Assembly: GCA_946480605.1 (NCBI GenBank)
Contig: CAMLKW010000081.1
Location: forward strand, 1-17,174
Reading direction: 5' to 3'
DNA: 17,174 nt
Source: an uncultured Roseateles sp.
GTDB taxonomy: Bacteria; Pseudomonadota; Gammaproteobacteria; Burkholderiales; Burkholderiaceae
The notes beneath the pieces are model-generated. The model ran no database searches. It saw only the letters and a program-made list of their open reading frames with translations, and was not told where the DNA came from. This document shows positions 15,306-17,174 of this stretch, in pieces (position 1 is the first letter of the stretch; every line of letters starts with the position of its first letter). The position numbers were made by a program, and so were the translations under genes.

Positions 15306-16550
15306 CTACTTCGCCAGCAGCGTCGGCGTGATGGCCAGCGACAGGTGTTCGGACCCGCTCGGGTCGTCGCGCCCCTGTTCGATGAGGGCCTTGACGCCGT
15401 TCTTCGTGATCAAGCGTGGCTTGGAGACGGTCGCCAGCGGCAGGCCCTTCTTGACCTCGGTCCGCACTTCGATCTTGTCGTCGCCGAGGCCGCGCGCCTC
15501 GATGTCGATGGCGAGCTGCCCGGGCGTGGGCTGGTCCGGCGTGCCGTTCAGCATCACGGTGGCGCGCTTGCCGGCGGCGACGCGCAGCGTCGGCTGGGTG
15601 CGGTAGGTCTCGTTGCCGGCCCGGTAGCTGAGGTCCAGCTTCAGCTCGATGTCGGTGGTGGCGCTGGCGGCATCGGTGCCCACGGCCTGCACGGCACCGG
15701 CGCCGACCAGCGTGAGGGTTGCGAGCAGGCCCAGGCCCAGTGCGCGGCGGGTGGGGCTGAGGGGAGCGAGCTTCAACATGTGCATCCTTTCGACGAGGGG
15801 GTGAGGAGACCGCCAGCCCGCCCAGGGCAGGCCGGCGGGCATGGGGCTCTGCGCCAGCAGCAGCGCGCGGCCGTAGGCGGCTTCGGAACCGGGGTGGCGG
15901 GCCATGACGGCGGCGTCGCAGGCGAGTTCCTGGTCGGCCCGCATGCAGCGCAGCGCCAGCCAGGCCAGCGGGTTGAACCAGTGCAGCACGCAGACCAGCG
16001 CGCCCAGCGCATTCCAGTGGTTGTCGCGGCGGGCGCGGTGCACCTCCTCGTGGGCCAGCACCAGCTCGCGCTGACGCGCATCGAAGCGCTGCGCGAAGTC
16101 CGCCGGCAAGGCCACGCGGGGCCGCAGCAGGCCCACCAGGGCAGGGCCGCTGCCGGCCGGCGACTGCCAGCGGCCCTCGTGCAAGACCAGGCCGCGCTGG
16201 TAGCGACGCTGCAGCTGCGCCAGCCGCAACAGCATGGCTGCGGCACCGGCGGCCCACAGCGCCGCCAGCAGCGGCGGCCAGCCGGGCGCGGAGGGCGTGA
16301 GGCTGGGCGCGGCGGCCAGCAGCGGCTGCACGCGTGTGGCGACCTCGGCCTTCAGCACCAGCGCCGGCGCGCTGGCCGGCAGCGCCGCGGCCAGCATCAG
16401 CAGCGGCACCAGGCCCCAGGCGGCATAGCGCAGCCCGGGCCCGAAGTGCTTCAGCAACGGCCGGCGCAGCAGGAGCAGCAGCGCCACGGCCAGGCTCAGC
16501 GCCAGCGATTGGCGGCCCAGCAGGGCCAGCCAGGAGGGGAGGTTGGGCAT
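15306..16550 (-). CDS. M56 (BlaR1-like) membrane metallopeptidase, first copy
   Basis: A 414-residue membrane zinc protease of family M56, the group of BlaR1/MecR1 sensor-transducers that cleave or trigger cleavage of BlaI-type repressors. It begins MPNLPSWLALLGRQS with membrane segments at about 10-29, 42-60, 92-112 and 270-290. The zinc site is HEEVH (167-171) in LVLAHEEVHRARRDNHWN, with Glu208 in DQELACDAAV. The C-terminal periplasmic part (about 300-414) looks like two repeated beta units, TQPTLRVAAGKRATVML and VSKPRLITKNGVKALIEQG, rather than a penicillin-binding domain. The start ATG at 16550 shares one base with the blaI stop (TGATG), so the two are translationally coupled. An upstream in-frame extension was rejected because it runs through blaI in another frame. 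Confidence 0.92.
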   Translation of the reverse strand: MPNLPSWLALLGRQSLALSLAVALLLLLRRPLLKHFGPGLRYAAWGLVPLLMLAAALPASAPALVLKAEVATRVQPLLAAAPSLTPSAPGWPPLLAALWAAGAAAMLLRLAQLQRRYQRGLVLHEGRWQSPAGSGPALVGLLRPRVALPADFAQRFDARQRELVLAHEEVHRARRDNHWNALGALVCVLHWFNPLAWLALRCMRADQELACDAAVMARHPGSEAAYGRALLLAQSPMPAGLPWAGWRSPHPLVERMHMLKLAPLSPTRRALGLGLLATLTLVGAGAVQAVGTDAASATTDIELKLDLSYRAGNETYRTQPTLRVAAGKRATVMLNGTPDQPTPGQLAIDIEARGLGDDKIEVRTEVKKGLPLATVSKPRLITKNGVKALIEQGRDDPSGSEHLSLAITPTLLAK

Positions 16551-16945
16551 CACGGCTTCTTGCCCGTCTTGGGAGTTTCGTAGTCCTGCAGCAGCTGCTT
16601 CAGCGCGGCCACGTCGTCCGGCTTCAGCCGGCGCTGGCTGCTGAACTGCGCCACCAGCGGCGCCAGGCTGCCGCCGAACAGGCGGTCCAGCAGCCCGGTG
16701 GCCTGCTGGTTCAGCCAGTCCTCGCGCGGCAGCAGCGGGCGGTACAGGAAGCGCCGGCCGTCCTTGTCGGCGGTGATGGCGCCCTTGTTGAGCAGGCGGT
16801 TCAGCAGCGTCTTGACCGTGGCCGGCTGCCAGCCTTGCGTGGCGCCCAGCTCGGCGGCCAGTTCCTCGGCGGTCTGCGGGGAGCGCTGCCACAGCAAGGT
16901 CATGACCTGGCTCTCGGCATCGCTGATCTGGGGGGTGTCGCTCAT
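16550..16945 (-). CDS. BlaI/MecI-family transcriptional repressor
   Basis: A 131-residue winged-helix repressor of the BlaI/MecI/CopY (penicillinase repressor) family. The N-terminal domain (about 5-70) reads ISDAESQVMTLLWQRSPQTA, then the recognition region GWQPATVKTLLNRLLNKGAI and the wing DGRRFLYRPLL. The C-terminal dimerisation part contains LVAQFSSQRRLKPDD; Gln100-Phe101 aligns with the Asn-Phe bond cut in S. aureus BlaI, so proteolytic inactivation by the adjacent M56 protein is plausible. The ATG at 16945 is chosen because MSDTPQISDAE is a normal family start; a longer TTG start at 17014 would run through the promoter and operators. No Shine-Dalgarno precedes it: the space is filled by an operator. 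Autoregulation is expected. Confidence 0.94.
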   Translation of the reverse strand: MSDTPQISDAESQVMTLLWQRSPQTAEELAAELGATQGWQPATVKTLLNRLLNKGAITADKDGRRFLYRPLLPREDWLNQQATGLLDRLFGGSLAPLVAQFSSQRRLKPDDVAALKQLLQDYETPKTGKKP

Positions 16946-16962
16946 GATTACGTGTGTAAACG
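16944..16962 (-). promoter_or_regulatory. BlaI-type operator, start-proximal copy
   Basis: ATGATTACGTGTGTAAACG on the plus strand. The core TTAC-GTGT-GTAA (16948-16959) is an inverted repeat with a 4-base spacer. It overlaps the first bases of the blaI start codon and occupies the position of the ribosome-binding site. It matches the second copy 26 bases away in 18 of 19 positions. BlaI-family dimers bind short TAC/GTA palindromes of this kind; assignment to this BlaI is by location. Confidence 0.75.
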
Positions 16963-16969
16963 GTGATGA

Positions 16970-16988
16970 ATGATTACGTTTGTAAACG
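16970..16988 (-). promoter_or_regulatory. BlaI-type operator, promoter-proximal copy
   Basis: ATGATTACGTTTGTAAACG on the plus strand, with core TTAC-GTTT-GTAA (16974-16985). It differs from the other copy at one position (18 of 19 identical). It covers the putative -10 element and most of the spacer of the blaI promoter, so a bound repressor would block RNA polymerase. Confidence 0.78.
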
Positions 16989-16998
16989 ATTCCGTCAA
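16971..16998 (-). promoter_or_regulatory. Candidate promoter of the blaI-M56 operon
   Basis: On the minus strand TTGACG (16998-16993) is a near-consensus -35, and TAATCA (16976-16971) is an acceptable -10 at a 16-base spacing. Transcription would start near 16964, giving a leader of about 20 bases with no Shine-Dalgarno before the ATG at 16945. The promoter-proximal operator lies over the -10. Confidence 0.6.
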
Positions 16999-17012
16999 GC
17001 GCTGTTCTTGGC

Positions 17013-17048
17013 AATTAAAGTCGTAGACAGAAAATTAGAGTCGTGAAC
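17013..17048. repeat. Two 20-base-spaced direct repeats, possible transposon end
   Basis: AATTAAAGTCGT (17013-17024) and AATTAGAGTCGT (17033-17044) are direct repeats with one mismatch, both followed two bases later by AC, at a 20-base period. They sit in an AT-rich island just upstream of the blaI promoter. A TGT at 17003-17005 could be the outer tip of an element extending rightward. Tandem ~20-base sites at a TGT-tipped end are typical of transposons with Mu/TnsB/IS21-type transposases. No transposase or second end is in the window. Confidence 0.35.
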
Positions 17049-17174
17049 AACACCGCAGCATCCATGCGGCTTGGCGGCGAGTCTTTCGATCTCGTCGCGG
17101 CTGGCGCAGGCAAGGTAGCCCTGGCCTGCCCCCAGAACCCGTACCAGTCGATGTGAGGAATCCGCTGGGTTGAA
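17049..17174. other. Right-edge segment without a supported gene
   Basis: These 126 bases hold no start-to-stop gene I can support. On the minus strand one frame is open from the edge for 59 codons and ends at a TGA at 16997-16995, inside the blaI -35 region. It includes a protein-like stretch ASRDEIERLAAKPHG, but length alone is not significant at this GC content. A 5-base-pair hairpin (CCGCA 17053-17057 with TGCGG 17065-17069) is probably chance. Confidence 0.3.

Noticed and set aside
15039..16583. 514-codon open frame on the plus strand opposite the M56 genes
   Set aside because: Gln/Gly/Arg-rich shadow spanning two real genes on the other strand and their junction.
16551..16892. N-terminal extension of the first M56 peptidase into the blaI gene
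   Set aside because: This stretch is the out-of-frame shadow of blaI; the ATG at 16550 gives a normal M56 N-terminus and a coupled TGATG junction.
16550..16945. Calling the blaI locus a beta-lactam resistance operon
   Set aside because: No beta-lactamase gene is present and neither M56 protein shows penicillin-binding motifs.
17043..17156. Short plus-strand frame from GTG to TGA (about 37 codons)
   Set aside because: No ribosome-binding site, no recognisable sequence, and it overlaps the repeat island.
16995..17174. 59-codon open frame entering from the right edge on the minus strand
   Set aside because: Too short to be significant at this GC content, no recognisable family, and it would end inside the blaI -35 element. 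It could be the end of a real gene, but the window cannot show it.
1..17174. CRISPR arrays, tRNA or rRNA genes
   Set aside because: No regularly spaced long repeats, no cloverleaf-like segments and no rRNA-like conserved stretches were seen on either strand by eye.

Overview
The window is GC-rich (about 70% by eye), densely coding DNA from a bacterium. Codon use is dominated by G/C third positions. The gene content (prfB with its recoding site, IorAB-type molybdenum hydroxylase, PlsY, YbaK, orphan periplasmic binding protein) and a CCCCC-CTCG-GGGG intergenic palindrome point to Betaproteobacteria, order Burkholderiales, probably near Roseateles/Rubrivivax. The taxon is inferred from protein style and was not searched. 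I see no rRNA, tRNA, CRISPR array or complete mobile element.

Layout, left to right. (1) 1-761, minus: 5' part of prfB with a textbook +1 frameshift site; the window cuts it inside the GGQ motif. Divergent from it is a lone DUF4212 symporter small subunit (819-1070). (2) 1075-2873, minus: an orphan family-3 solute-binding protein and an alpha/beta hydrolase. (3) 2918-7900, plus: an SSAT-like acetyltransferase, then a two-subunit molybdenum hydroxylase (IorA/IorB type, Tat-exported), then an AMP-forming acyl-CoA synthetase. (4) 7885-10146, minus: a cassette of DUF2975 membrane protein, small XRE regulator, secreted unknown protein and membrane-anchored proline-rich protein, interrupted by a palindromic repeat. 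(5) 10237-11792, plus: ybaK, plsY and a RidA-family gene, ended by a strong intrinsic terminator that lies inside the 3' end of the opposing gene. (6) 11776-16945, minus: blaI-like repressor, two consecutive M56 (BlaR1-like) metallopeptidases and a DNA2/UPF1-like SF1 helicase, all on one strand with gaps of 40 bases or less. The repressor promoter carries two near-identical TTAC-N4-GTAA operators. (7) 16989-17174: no convincing gene, but two 20-base-spaced direct repeats resembling a transposase-binding end.

The most unusual parts are the blaI-M56-M56-helicase locus with its tandem operators, the DUF2975/XRE/secreted/TonB-like cassette, the DUF4212 gene without its large subunit, and the terminator written into the helicase coding sequence. 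The BlaI locus looks like a proteolytic signal-relay operon. BlaI would repress it, and the M56 membrane proteases would inactivate BlaI on an unknown envelope signal. Neither M56 protein shows a recognisable penicillin-binding sensor domain, so a beta-lactam signal should not be assumed.
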